From assembly GCA_009731375.1 (NCBI GenBank), contig BJOX01000160.1, positions 636,778 to 700,777 of the forward strand: a stretch of 64,000 nt of DNA, read 5' to 3'. This document shows positions 32,590 through 43,668 of this stretch, piece after piece. The position numbers and the translations under genes are program-made. Numbering within the stretch: the stretch's first letter is position 1; every line of letters begins with the position of its first letter. The notes beneath the pieces were generated by a model that was not told the origin of the DNA, made no database searches, and was given only the letters and a program-made list of their open reading frames with translations. The DNA is from Paulinella micropora. Taxonomy: Eukaryota; Cercozoa; Imbricatea; Euglyphida.

Positions 32590-34130
32590 CCGCTGCTTTT
32601 TTTTTTCTTTCGGTTTTCCGTTTTGTTTATGCCAGGCATGACACGTTCTGCCTTCCCCGCTGCACAGTGGCATCTCAGGACCGCAGGAGGCGCAATAAAA
32701 GCTCGTCATGGAGACCTTCTTTGCTGTGTAAGCATACAAACAGACTCTGCATCTACGTCTCAGAATATGCTCTTCCTACCTGCTGTTTCTTTTTTACTTT
32801 GTCGGACATGATGACTAAGGGTACCTGACTAGTACACAGTTCCATGCACTTTGGGGCGCCAGGTTGGGCAGAAGCGTTTGGTTCAGAAGGGGGGACAGAG
32901 GGGCGGTCAGAATCAGGAGGAACACCTTGTTTGAGGAGGGACGAAGCAAGCACAGATTTGAAAGACCCAGGCCTATTGTCGCCTTTCGTCATATTGAGGT
33001 TGGCCAATGAGGACTGGCTAAAAAAACAGTAATGTTTGTACGCATTTATGACAATAAAGTCCAGCAAAATCATGAAGTCGACCTTGCGCCAGTCATTCAA
33101 AATAAATGACAGATTGAGAGAGTTCGACCCGTGTCGGCACGAATTGAACATATCCACTGCATTAAACGCTGAATAATACAACGCCACAGCCTCGCACCTT
33201 GGGACACGGGGTACGGTCTTACTAAAACGATCATTACGCGGCTTACCATGCAAGGTTGTGGAACATGTGGCAATAATTTGCTGCTGATTATGGCCGTTTT
33301 GGTTGACTGCCAGGAGCTTTACCCCATCCTTTTCGCATGTGGCTGAGGCCAAATCACCCTTCTCTCCCCCCCCCCCCCCCCCCCCNNNNNNNNNNAAGCC
33401 AGAGTGAGCCGTCTTCACCATTCCAACAAAATCGACACCCCTTTTCTTCATCTCGATTGCTGTTTTGCAAGAAGCAAACCACGAGTCCCCAACGAAGATT
33501 CGACCTGTTCCCCACCATGGCTTGGATAGTCGTAATGTAGTTGCAGTTTTAACACCAAACTCATGGGCGTATTGCTTCTGCCTATCCCTATCCTTACCCT
33601 CCAATACCAATTCCATGGCAATGCAGACCTCCGTTTCAACATTGCAGGCGGTGTGGTACTCCCTTCCCACAGGGATTGGCTTGAGGGGGACGATCATTTG
33701 GCCAGGCATTCCGTCTCCCGTAAATTGTCCCATACTCTCATCAATCGTAATGACGGCTCCTGGAACGATGGCTGCCCTTGCCTTTGCATCAACAGCCTCA
33801 GCGAAAGCGCGAATCGGTAAAAAAAGGATCAGCTTCAGTGGGGGGGGGGGGGGNNNNNNNNNNGGGCCATATACTCTCGAAAACCATCCCCTGGCAATCC
33901 GTCTGTACTCTCACCATCCTTGGGTGCCCAGTGTGACCTCCTGCGACCCCTGTCCGCCAATGAAATGCGAAGCGACAGCCCCAAAAAAACCCCAAAAAAA
34001 CCATGAATTCTTCTGTTGTCAATGTCCTGGCTAATCTGTGATTTTCCTGCTTCGCTAACTCCTGGTTAGTAAGTTGTAAGATGGTTGCAACAGCCATCGG
34101 GAAAAATGAAGAAAGTGTCTACAAGCAGGA
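32590..34130 (-). pseudogene. piggyBac-like transposase, DDE and C-terminal Cys-rich domains
   Basis: Main frames 33798-34097 and 32753-33733. The first has the N-terminal core (ILQLTNQELAKQ, LTTEEFMVFLGFF). The catalytic acids follow as D in ITIDESMGQF, D in FVGDSWFAS and D in FNAVDMFNS, matching the piggyBac DDD triad. After a frame change near 32760, a Cys-rich C-terminal domain is readable (RRCRVCLYAYTAKK, YCASCG, LCSGEGRTCHAWH). Breaks: a T-run frameshift near 33810, two 10-N gaps inside poly-C/poly-G tracts, and the C-terminal shift. Some may be assembly errors. Confidence 0.85.
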
Positions 34131-34334
34131 AAAAGGCAAAAAAAAAAAATTAAAAAAATTTAGCAATTGCGAAATATTTTGCATCAAAGTGGACACCATG
34201 TTTGCATACAACAAGGACAAAAAAAGTAAGTTGAAAATTTATTTTGATTAAGGTTTTGGAGTCTCTGAAACAACAAAACAATATTCAATGAAAATTACAT
34301 ACACATATAAAGAAAGTGTAAAGGGTGTTGGGCT

Positions 34335-34859
34335 TTACTGGAATAGTGAAAAGAAAGCAAAACAACAGAGAGAAAGGAGGTGGGACGTGAGTCGGGAGAC
34401 ATCAAACTTGTTTTCCATCGTAGACTTCGCTTTGTGTCGAGGCCGATCTGCGCTCCAGTCCACTGCCTGCGGTCCCACCTTCCACTGGAACCCCTTCCCC
34501 AAAAGCATTTCTTTCTCTTCCTCTAATTGCCCTGCTGTAAAAGGGCTAGGGTTTAGAAAGGGAACCGCTTCATCCTTTCCTCCCTCCTCCTCCTCTTCGT
34601 TTTCCTTCTCCTGTGCCTGGTCGTTCTGTTCCTGTTTTTGTTCATCATCCTGCACCTTTTGTTCTTCTTCTTCGTCCTCCGATACTTCCATCTCTACCTC
34701 TTCCTCGTCCTCATTCATGAACTTCCAACTCGACCCTGCCTGCCCAGGCTCTGGCCACAAATGCTTGGTGAAGAAGTAATAATCATTCTCGTCAAAACGC
34801 ATCGTAGCTAAAGCTTTTTGGTGTTTTGTTTCTTTTTCTTTCAACACCCCCAAAGCCAT
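34335..34859 (-). CDS. Probable N-terminal exon of piggyBac-like transposase
   Basis: A 174-aa frame starting MALGVLKEKETKHQ with a long Glu-rich acidic middle and then GFQWKVGP and DWSADRPRHKAKS. It lies directly upstream of the transposase core on the same strand, across an AT-rich gap of about 200 bp that looks like an intron. Acidic N-termini are common in piggyBac transposases. The exon end and splice site are not fixed. Confidence 0.5.
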   Translation of the reverse strand: MALGVLKEKETKHQKALATMRFDENDYYFFTKHLWPEPGQAGSSWKFMNEDEEEVEMEVSEDEEEEQKVQDDEQKQEQNDQAQEKENEEEEEGGKDEAVPFLNPSPFTAGQLEEEKEMLLGKGFQWKVGPQAVDWSADRPRHKAKSTMENKFDVSRLTSHLLSLCCFAFFSLFQ

Positions 34860-35656
34860 AATATGTTAAAAGGTGAGATTGCCAAATTTCTTTTTGGCAC
34901 ATGGCTTTCCAAACCGAGAAACTGGGACTGAAAGGGTGTCTCCCACATCCATCTCAAAAAAATCGTTATGTGGTAGGTTCACGTGGAAAAAGGGCAGTGG
35001 GATGGGTCACCCTTCAATAAAAAATAAAAAAACTTCAACTAAAAATTTTGTCAAGAAAATTTGTCTCGGGCAGGTCAGACTATGATTTTAGTTTGTAGAA
35101 GATACCTGCAAAATGCGGTGCTAACCTCTTGTTCACAGCGACTTTCAGCAGAACAAGCGAAGCTAGAGCACAAGATTTTATTTCATTCTGTGAGTTCTGT
35201 GCGCTTCGCGCCTTCACCGCGACGCTTTGCGTCACTTTTTCCCATTAGTGTCATTAAATGTTTCATTCGGTGTGCTTCTCGCTTTTTGCTTAATTTCTTG
35301 GACCTGCCAACGTACTGCAATTAAGGGAAAATATCTGTAATATATTAAAATTTTCTGTTCTAACAGGGGTAAACGTGAAAAAAAACATCATGAAAGCAGT
35401 TTTAGCCATCGCAAAACATTGTAACCTTGCAATTTTGGCCCGAGCAGGTGATTTTTATTACATATTTTCCTGAACGTCTTCAAACACATTCCAAGTACAG
35501 GTGAAAACGAGAAGGAAAGTATTGAACTAGTCTGGATGCACGAAAACGTTCAGGAAAATTCAAATAATGAAATAAAAAGATCAATTTAAATATAATGGAA
35601 AAATTACTTTATAAAAATATAGTATATTTCAAAAACAGTGCTAGAATCCAAGTGCA
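34860..35656. other. No gene recognised
   Basis: AT-rich sequence without a credible frame. I looked for TTAA-flanked piggyBac ends with CCC/GGG starts and found none that fit. Confidence 0.5.
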
Positions 35657-36561
35657 TTACTGGGTAGCAGCGGGAAGAGAGGATGTTTCATAAATCATCA
35701 TGTCATGCCAACATTTGTGGCACTCTTTGGAGCAGAAGGAACCTTCCGCTGTAAAGCAATCCTGCTTGTCGCAATCTTCTTCTTCTACGCAGCAGATGTA
35801 ATTGCATTGATCGTACTCATCTGTGCAATCTAACAGCTTTTCGCCTCGAATGGCACTTTGTGAACAGTGCTGTTGCATTTCTGGCGCTGTCAAACTCCCG
35901 CACGTTAAACAGGATCTCACACACGCAGCATGTGGCGTGGATAGAATACTTTTCCACTCCAATGTAACCTTTCTTTTTAAGGGTCTTGTCGACCTCCCCG
36001 GGGTCATCCTCTTCCGATTCTTCTTATTTTTCCTCCTCCTTCCCCTCAGGGAGATCTTCTTCAACTGCTTCCATGCGCTTCCTGCTCTTTTTGGAACCAA
36101 GCTCCAGAAACTTGCGGACACGATCCTTGGCGTTTTGAACCTGACCAGCATCAATGTCCAAGCAGGTGACGATCATGTTAGCCTGGAGTGCGCCGATAAC
36201 ATCCGAGCCAGAGCACATGCAAGCAACCAACACCCTGCTCTGCGGGGGAAGAACATCAGAGAGGATTCGTTTGGACAACTCTGTGTATTTTTTCAAACAC
36301 GTTGGCTCGTTCCTCCTGTTGCTCAGTAACCTTCTGTTTTCTGGTTGGGACCGTAACAGTGTAAATGTTGTGACGATCAAGCGGGTTCCTGGCGAGATTG
36401 AGCGTAAATGCATTCTGAGATGGTAGAATCTTGCGCAGGTAGTTGAGCTGCATGTTGAGGCGGTGTTCTAGTCGAAGTGTAAGTCGAGCGCGAATGCGAA
36501 GCGCGTGGTTCAGGCCACCATCGGTCGCATTGTGACGAGAGCGGGAAAGGACACGAGCCAT
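35657..36561 (-). pseudogene. Unknown protein with methyltransferase-like and Cys-rich segments
   Basis: Three overlapping minus-strand frames read as one broken gene: 36256-36561 (ends in NYLRKILPSQ), 36024-36413 (VLVACMCSGSDVIGAL then CLDIDAGQVQNAKDRV) and 35657-36154 (SCLTCGS, then a run of Cys pairs). The middle block resembles motif I and the following acidic loop of SAM-dependent DNA methylases, but no DPPY motif is visible. The first frame overlaps the 3' region of a copia B copy in antisense. I do not recognise the protein. Confidence 0.4.
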
Positions 36562-37233
36562 CGGAGCTGACTGTACATCGCGTAGTTTTTATATTGGCAG
36601 AATGGTGGAATTAACTAATTATATTTGACTCAAGGAGTCAATGATGTAATTCAGTTTACGTACCGATATAGTCATACTTCAAGGACCTACTGCTAATGTT
36701 TTAATCGTATCGAGATGCCATCGCGGCAAAGAAGAAAAGGCAGGTGGACTGGAATAGAATGATGATTCTTCATTTTTGTGACTCAACAATCATTTCATTT
36801 TACAACTTGAAATGATTGCTATTTATCGTATCGTAATAGTTATTAATCGCAAAAACATTAATCGTAATTTGCACATTGACATAGAACTAAGGGGGAGCGT
36901 TGGTAGGATAACTACGTTTACTATTAGTGACTACTTTGTGACTGGTAAGTAATTTGTTCGTATAGTTGAATGAGCGTATAGTTCTACTCAATAATGGTAA
37001 CGGACGTAACGGTCTATATTTGGAATTTTAGGGTTGGACAATAACCATTGTGTAATAATTACAGTCGTGCGGACTTGAGTTTAGTTTCATTATTACCTTT
37101 GAGTTTGTCAGTTCTGCTATCTACTTGCGAATTAAAGTGTCGATTTGCATCGTGGCTTCTAACGGAGTCCCTCAGCAAACCGGAGTGTAAAGGTATTAGG
37201 TCCGTGGGTGACCGGGTAATTACCTAATCAACG
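36420..37233 (+). mobile_element. 3' fragment of a second copia B copy (B2)
   Basis: From about 36420 the sequence matches copia B from 23775 on: GCGCAGGTAGT, GTCGAGCGCGA, GACCTACTGCTA, then the polypurine tract (CTAAGGGGGAG) and a 3' LTR at 36898-37233. It is more diverged than the B LTR pair. RNase H and everything upstream are absent. Confidence 0.88.
36898..37233 (+). repeat. Copia B2 3' LTR
   Basis: Begins CGTTGGTAGGATAAC and ends CCTAATCAACG, with small insertions relative to the B LTRs. Confidence 0.9.
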
Positions 37234-37534
37234 CGGGGGCACGAGTTCTCACGGATGAGACTCGCACTGGACGTGGACTAATTCTTTTTATTTATTCAAC
37301 AGCCTGAATGCCTATGTCATGTGTCGGTCGGTCGAGAGCGCCTTCGAATGAGGAGTCAGTCTTCGGCGTGGGGGTCGACCGCTTACGGCTGCTTCCCCCC
37401 AAGGTGGAAAAGGGATTGTAGGCCGGCCCGCACAATACATAGTTGCATTGAGTGTCATCCTGCTTGTAGTTACTTAACTCTTATGCTTGGTCTGCCCCTC
37501 TACCGTTGAGCGACTACTACTGAGTGTCAGAGTA

Positions 37535-37799
37535 TTACTGGGTACATTCAAGTGTCAAACTCAGCAATCGAATTTTATTGAAGTGTCAGATTTCAGATTA
37601 GCGGTCAGATTTCGAATTTGTAGAATTTAAATTAGTTCAATTTAACTGCTATATACGTCCGCAAATTTTTGCGAAATGTTACAGTTAAATTGAACTAATT
37701 TGAATTCTGGCAGCTAATATAAAATCTGACTGCTAATCTGAAATCTGACACTTAAATCAAATTTGATGACTGAGTTTGACACTTGAATGTAACCAGTAA
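37535..37799. repeat. Foldback MITE with TA target duplication
   Basis: A 265-bp element of two long inverted arms (about 120-130 bp each) around a short centre. It starts TTACTGGGTACATTCAAGTG and ends with the near-complement CACTTGAATGTAACCAGTAA, flanked by TA at 37533-37534 and 37800-37801. Arms share CAAATTAGTTCAATTTAACTG-type inner sequence. TA flanks suggest Tc1/mariner-type mobilisation (inference). Confidence 0.8.
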
Positions 37800-37801
37800 T
37801 A

Positions 37802-38952
37802 GCTGTTCCTGTTACATAAATACAATCCAAAAAATACATGATCCCAGCATATACCAATCCAAACCATCCGAAAACCATAAACAAATACCAAGTTCCATAT
37901 AAATAAACAGTGTCGCAACCTAGAATCTATGCAAACTTTTTCCCAATTCATAGATATCCCAAAAGTTTCCTTATAACGAGGAAAATTTTCCTTACCTCGT
38001 AAACTATGTTTTTATTAGGGACTACAATGTTACAGTGACTCAATACTTATTTAATAATATAACAACTATCTAACGACTTGTAGAATGAGGAATACCTAAT
38101 GTAGAATGAACTCCTTACTCTTCAAGCCAAGGATAAGTTGAACATAACAGACAGGAACATCGGGTAATGCCATTATATATGGGTAAAGCCTCCATACATC
38201 GTTTTGACGTACCGACCGGAATTTTCAGTCTCTGAAGCTCTTCAATAGCTATTTCTCTTAGTTTTAGCACCGGACGCGATGCCTAAATAATTTTATTTAA
38301 TTTCGAGTGGGTCGATTAGTTCATATACATCCCTAGCACTCTCTATGTGCCAGGTGATATCATATGGTATCAATTGATACCATATGATATCATTTTTTCA
38401 GAATTTTTTTAAAAAAAATCTCTCGATCAAACCTGAGCAGTTTTGATGAATAAAACACTAGAAAAATATTGAAAAAGTCCCTAGCAAGCGACTAGTGTAA
38501 AATTTCTTGATAATTTTTTGTACCCAAATAGACAGTTTCACATAAGCTCCCCAATGTGCTTGTGGTAGTGTCTTTTTCTTAAGGTAGTGTTAAGTTAGGA
38601 TTCCTGGCTTATGGTAGCACTATAATCGTCCGAGCAGCTAGGCCTGTGCAAATATTATTTATTTAAACAAAACAGAAATCTGCGCTTACAAACCATTCGC
38701 CACATTTGCATATGCTGGTTTTTTCCGGGTCGCCATTTTGGTACTGGATGTGTCATCTTGGTCCCACTCAAGCGTTTCGCGCCGGCCGGAAACAGGGACA
38801 GGTGCCACTTGACTTCCAGAAACAGGGACAGGTGCCACTTTACTCCGTATGCACCTTCTATAATGCATACAGTGTTGTTTATGTATGTCTGCAAGTCTTC
38901 AAACATGCCTTCATTCATGTTAGGAGATGATTGCATGCACTCAAGCAGTTGG
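37802..38952. other. No gene recognised; holds a perfect palindrome
   Basis: AT-rich. A 19-bp direct repeat (CAGAAACAGGGACAGGTGCC type) occurs near 38788 and 38818. The palindrome is listed separately. Confidence 0.5.
38355..38392. repeat. Perfect 38-bp palindrome
   Basis: TGATATCATATGGTATCAA followed without spacer by its exact complement. Contains ATACCATATGGTATC-type words also found at 32348 and 32537. Confidence 0.95.
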
Positions 38953-39178
38953 AGGGAGGGAGGGAGGGAGGTAGGTAGGTAGGTAAGTAGGTAGGTAGGT
39001 AGGTAGGTAGGTAAGTAGGTAGGTAGGTAGGTAGGTAGGTGGGTAGGGTGGGTAGGCAGGATTATCGCACTTTTTGTCGTAAAGGAAATGAGACGATTTG
39101 CGGCGTTTTGGATGATAAAAACATTGTGTTTTTCACCCATACACAGACTTACACATACATTATGTTGTATATCAAATC

Positions 39179-39261
<83 letters not shown>

Positions 39262-39311
39262 TACCCCTNNNNNNNNNNNNNNNNNNNNNNNNNNNNNNNN
39301 NNNNNNNNNNN

Positions 39312-39380
<69 letters not shown>
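38953..39380. repeat. GGAG/GTAG and (TA)n microsatellites, gapped
   Basis: (GGGA)n then (GTAG)n at 38953-39050, and (TA)n at 39181-39380 interrupted by 43 N (39269-39311). Confidence 0.95.
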
Positions 39381-39382
<2 letters not shown>

Positions 39383-39827
39383 ACGTATGTACCCCTTGAC
39401 GACTGCTGGCCCGTCGGCCGCGCTCAGTTGTCAAGGCGGCGATGAATTTTGTGTAAACCTATTGTCCATGTGTGCATGCATGTGATATGCATTTACTTTA
39501 CGAGGGCATATTTCTCTGCATGTACATACATATCTATGTGTAAAGGATAGAATATATACATATGTAAACTTTTGTGTTATTTATGTACATGTATACATAG
39601 ACGGGTTGAGGGGCTGCTACAGGTGCAAGCGATTCTAACAGGACGCAGAGTCACTGTCAGAGAAGAGCAGGGAGTAGAAGAGCAGGGAGTAGAAGAGGGC
39701 AGAGAGGGGAAGCTGAAGAGTGCATGTTCGTGTCTGTGTGTGTGTGTGTTTTTTTTTGGAGGGAGAAAGCAAGAAGAGGTCGGGAAGAGAGAACTTACGT
39801 ACACATATGTGTGCATATATGCACACA

Positions 39828-39858
<31 letters not shown>

Positions 39859-40233
39859 GCCATACATATGCATACATGCATATGTGCATACATGCATATG
39901 TGCATACATGCATGCATGCATACATGCATACATGCATGCTAGACATGCATGCTACATACATATATGCTCACATGCATACATGCATGCATACATACATACA
40001 TACATACATACATGCATACATGCATATGCAACATAGCTTGAAACAGACACACATGCATACATACACACATAAATACATATACCATGTACACATACTTACT
40101 TCATACATGTACATACACGCAAGCTAGATATGCTTGGCTTACCTGCAGGAGTTTCCCCAAGTGTCCTGTGCGTGTGTGCGTGCGTATGCATACCTGTCTG
40201 CTTTCTGCTTGTGCAAAGTGTGCAGGGCGGGTG
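39381..40233. other. Spacer with ATAC microsatellites upstream of phosphoglycerate mutase
   Basis: No gene seen. (CATA)n at about 39815-40050. An acceptor-like GTGTGCAG ends at 40225, just before the mutase start codon, so an upstream non-coding exon is possible. Confidence 0.5.
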
Positions 40234-41550
40234 ATGCGCGCAAGGCGGCGCACGCGCACCAAGCTGGTGTTGGTGCTGGTGGACGGGCTGGGCGATGTGG
40301 GATTGCAGGGCGCGCCGGCCTGCCAGCTGGGCCGGCCCGGCATACACGGCCGCACGCCGCTGCAGGTCGCGTCCACGCCCTGGCTGGATGCGCTGGCCCG
40401 CGCGGGGCTGAACGGCCTGATGGACCCGGTGCAGCCCGGCCTGGCCTGCGGCTCCGACACGGCGCACCTGGCGCTGTTCGGCTACCCGCCGCAGCACTTC
40501 TACCGCGGGCGCGGCTCGTTCGAGGCCATGGGCGCGGGGCTGGCCATGCAGCCCGGCGACGTGGCCTTCAAGTCCAACTTCGCCACGCTGGATACGCAGG
40601 CGCAAACCGTGCTGCGCAGGCGCGCCGACCGCCAGTTCGAAGACATCGGTTCAGCACAGCACACACACGCACACATCCACCCACGGTCTTTCCTCCCGGC
40701 TGTCTCCCCTTGGCAGGTCCTGTCCTCTGTTCGGCGCTGTCTGGCTGTGCATTGCCCAGCTTTCCGGACGTGGAGGTGATGTGTTGCTTGCGGCCAGCAG
40801 CCCCTGCAGCACACACTTGTCGTAGGCCGCCCCTGCCACAGCAGCGCATCATGATGGGTGTTAGGTGCAGGTGCGCTACGCCACGGAGCACCGCTGTGGG
40901 GTGTTGCTGCGGGGGCCGGGTCTGTCGGACCTCATCAGCGGCACGGACCCGCTCGTGGACCAGCGGCCGCTGCTCCGCTCCGCCCCGCTGCCTCTGGCCG
41001 GCGTGACCAGCCCTGCCCTGGCGCGCGCCCAGCAGCGCTCTGCCGACGTCGTCAATGAGGTCGCCCGCCGCTCACAGCCAATCGTGCCTCTTGCAGCACA
41101 TTGGCCAATGTGGCCTGGCCCAAGCGCCAAGAGGCACATACCTACCTACCTACCTACCTACCTACCTACCTACCTACCTACCTACATGCATGCATACATA
41201 CATACATACATACATGCATGCATACATACATACATACATGCATACCGCACGTGCTGCATCCTACCTACCTACCTACCTACATACCTACATACATACATAC
41301 AGCATATGTTGTGTCGTGGGTAGGTCTCGAGGTGTTTCCAGCGCATGTTGGAGGCGCACCCGGTGAACGCGCGCCGCAAACAGCAAGGCAAGCCCCCCGC
41401 CAACGCCGTGCTCCTCCGCGGACCCGGCGAACGCATTAAGGCACCTATTGCTCCCCTCTCCTTCTCTCTCTCTCTCTCTCTTCCTCCTCCTCCTCTTCTT
41501 TTCTTCTTCTTCTTCTTCTTCTTCTACTACTACTACTACTACTACTACTA

Positions 41551-41582
<32 letters not shown>

Positions 41583-43668
41583 TATTACTACTATTACTAC
41601 TACTAGTACTACTACTACTACTACTACTACCACTACCACTACTAGTTCTTCTTCTTCTTCTTCTTCTTCTTCCTTTTTTCCTCCTCCTCTCCTCTTCCAT
41701 CTTCTTCTTCTTCTTCTTCTTCTTTTTCTTTCTTTCTTTCTTTCTTTCCTTCTTTTTCTTTTTCTTTTTCTTTTTCTTTCTTTCTTTGTGTTTTCATCTC
41801 TTAACTATGCAAGTTTTTTTTGTCGATTTTCACTTGTTTGGTCATCATTACTTGTTAAGCAATAGCAACTTTCCGTTTCTTGCAAGGTTTGTACTCAAGC
41901 TACTTCAAACTCGTCGAGGAAGCTCTTGTTGTTTTTTGAAAGTGGACGCTCTGTTATTGCTGGAACCTTTTGTGCAGGTGCCAAGTTTCTATGAGTTGCA
42001 TGGACTTCGCGCCTTCATGGTCTCCACAGCGGCATGTTTAGTTTGCTGATAACCGAGTGGGCTGCGGCATGCTGCTTAGCTTGTTATGATAGTCGAATGG
42101 GCTGCGCGCCACTTCCACGCAGGCCGCAGACCTATTCGATGACGAACAGCCAAAACTATCAAATGCAATCTTGCAAATACCCGCAATGGATCGCATACGA
42201 CCGGCCAAACCGATTGATTTCATCCACGCCAGCCTATTGCATCCCAAGCGAATCGATCACATGCCCAACCTAGCATATCCAATGGCATCTAAGCCTTATT
42301 GCTCGCATCTAAGCCAATGGATCACATCCATGCCTATCTATTGCATAAAATGCTATCCATCTCATCCAAGTCATTCGATCACGTCAGCCTATCTATCGCA
42401 TCCAAGCCTATCTCTCGCATCCAAGACTTGCGACACGTGCGCTCAAACCGTTGCAAGCCAAGGCTGCTGGCTGGGCTGTGTGTGCTTGATAAGCCGATTG
42501 CACTGCTGGCGCTGCAGGTGGCGCCCACCGCCATCATCGCGGGCCTGGGCATGAGCTTAGGAATGCACCGCATCTGCCCAACTGGAGCTACCGTACACAC
42601 CTCCCCAAAAAAACACACACCCACAATAAATATATGTGTATATATGTATGTATTAATGTATGTATGTATGTATGTGTGTTGTATGCATGTGTGTGAACGT
42701 ATGGACATGAGCCAGGACTAGCTAGGCTGCTCTGTTATTGTGCGGCAGGCAAATGTTCTTTGCTTTGCTGTGCTCAGGGCGACTACGGCACGGACATGTT
42801 GGCCAAGGCCAAGGCCACCTCCGCCGCGCTACTGGCGCGCGGGCTCGCACAAACATGTGCCGCGGCAGGCGTGCTTGCCGACGGGTCCAGCCAGCGCGTC
42901 AAGGCTCAGCAACAGCAGGATGGCGAACCAGCGGTGGCGGAGGAGGAGATGGACTTTGCGTTTCTGCACGTGAAGGTGGTGGACGACGCGGGGCACGACA
43001 AGGACTGCCGGCAGAAGGTGGCTTGTCTGGAGCGCGTGGACCAGATGCTGGGCGCACTGGTGTGCGCGCTGCAGGAAGGCTCCCGGGCGGACTTGGCGAG
43101 GCAGCGGCGCAGAAACCAAGATGGCGGGTCGGGACAGGCCAAGGGAAGCGCAGCAAGCGGAGCGGAGGAGGAGGAAGAACTCTGCTGGCTACTGGCGGTG
43201 ACGGGCGACCACTCCACTCCCTTGCACCTGGGGGACCATAGCTGCGAGCCCGTCCCGTTCACAGTCTGTGCATTGTCCAACCTAAGGGAAACGCCAGAGC
43301 CTTCCGCAGCACCACAGCACCAGCCTCGACCCAAAAAGAGAAGGACAGAGGACGTCGCGCCCTCTTCAACCTCCTCTTCTCAGTCTCACTTGTCCACCTT
43401 CTCTTTGCTTTCTTCTTCTTCTCCTTCTTCTTCTTCTTCTTCTTCTTCTTCTTCTTCTTCTTCTTCTTCTTCTTCTTCTCCCTTTTCTGCCGCTTGTCTC
43501 ACAGACGCGGTCCAGCGCTTCGACGAGGTGTCTGCGGCGGAGGGCTTTCTGGGCCGCTTTCCGGGCCACCAGCTCATGCCCTTGCTCAAATCCCTGCGGG
43601 ATCTTCTCGACAGACCACTCCCTAGTCCCCAGCTTGGTAGCGACACAGCTGATCGAGTGATTAGGTAA
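40234..43668 (+). CDS. 2,3-bisphosphoglycerate-independent phosphoglycerate mutase, archaeal type
   Basis: Seven exons: 40234-40648, 40717-40775, 40871-41059, 41342-41440, 41978-42019, 42518-42592 and 42778-43668, which sum to 1770 nt (589 aa). It interconverts 3- and 2-phosphoglycerate in glycolysis. Motifs run in family order: LVLVDGLGD (metal), CGSDTAHLALFGYPP (catalytic Ser), FKSNFATLD, EHRCGVLLRGPGLSD, GTDP, HPVNARR, LLRGPG, FYELHGLRA, IIAGLGMSLGM, GDYGTDMLAKA, HVKVVDDAGHD, VTGDHSTPLHLGDHS (metals) and FDEVSAAEGFLGRF. It is longer than usual because of a charged insert and a poly-Ser run (TTC/TCT microsatellite, 43395-43482) in the last exon. The intron after 41440 begins GC. Confidence 0.93.
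41130..41300. repeat. CTAC/ATAC microsatellite in mutase intron
   Basis: (CTAC)n followed by (CATA)n in the intron between 41059 and 41342. Confidence 0.93.
41460..41785. repeat. Pyrimidine and TAC microsatellites in mutase intron
   Basis: (TC)n, (TTC)n, (TAC)n and (CTTT)n tracts in the intron between 41440 and 41978. Confidence 0.93.

Noticed and set aside
34288-34779. Plus-strand frame with SSSFSFSCAW runs
   Set aside because: Complement of the Glu-rich piggyBac N-terminal exon.
38655-39485. Frames of up to 259 aa with IYIYIY
   Set aside because: Cross a (TA)n run and an N gap; the flanks show no conserved protein.
40096-40605. Long minus-strand frame of 169 aa opposite the mutase
   Set aside because: GC-rich shadow of a real exon; the plus strand has all the family motifs.
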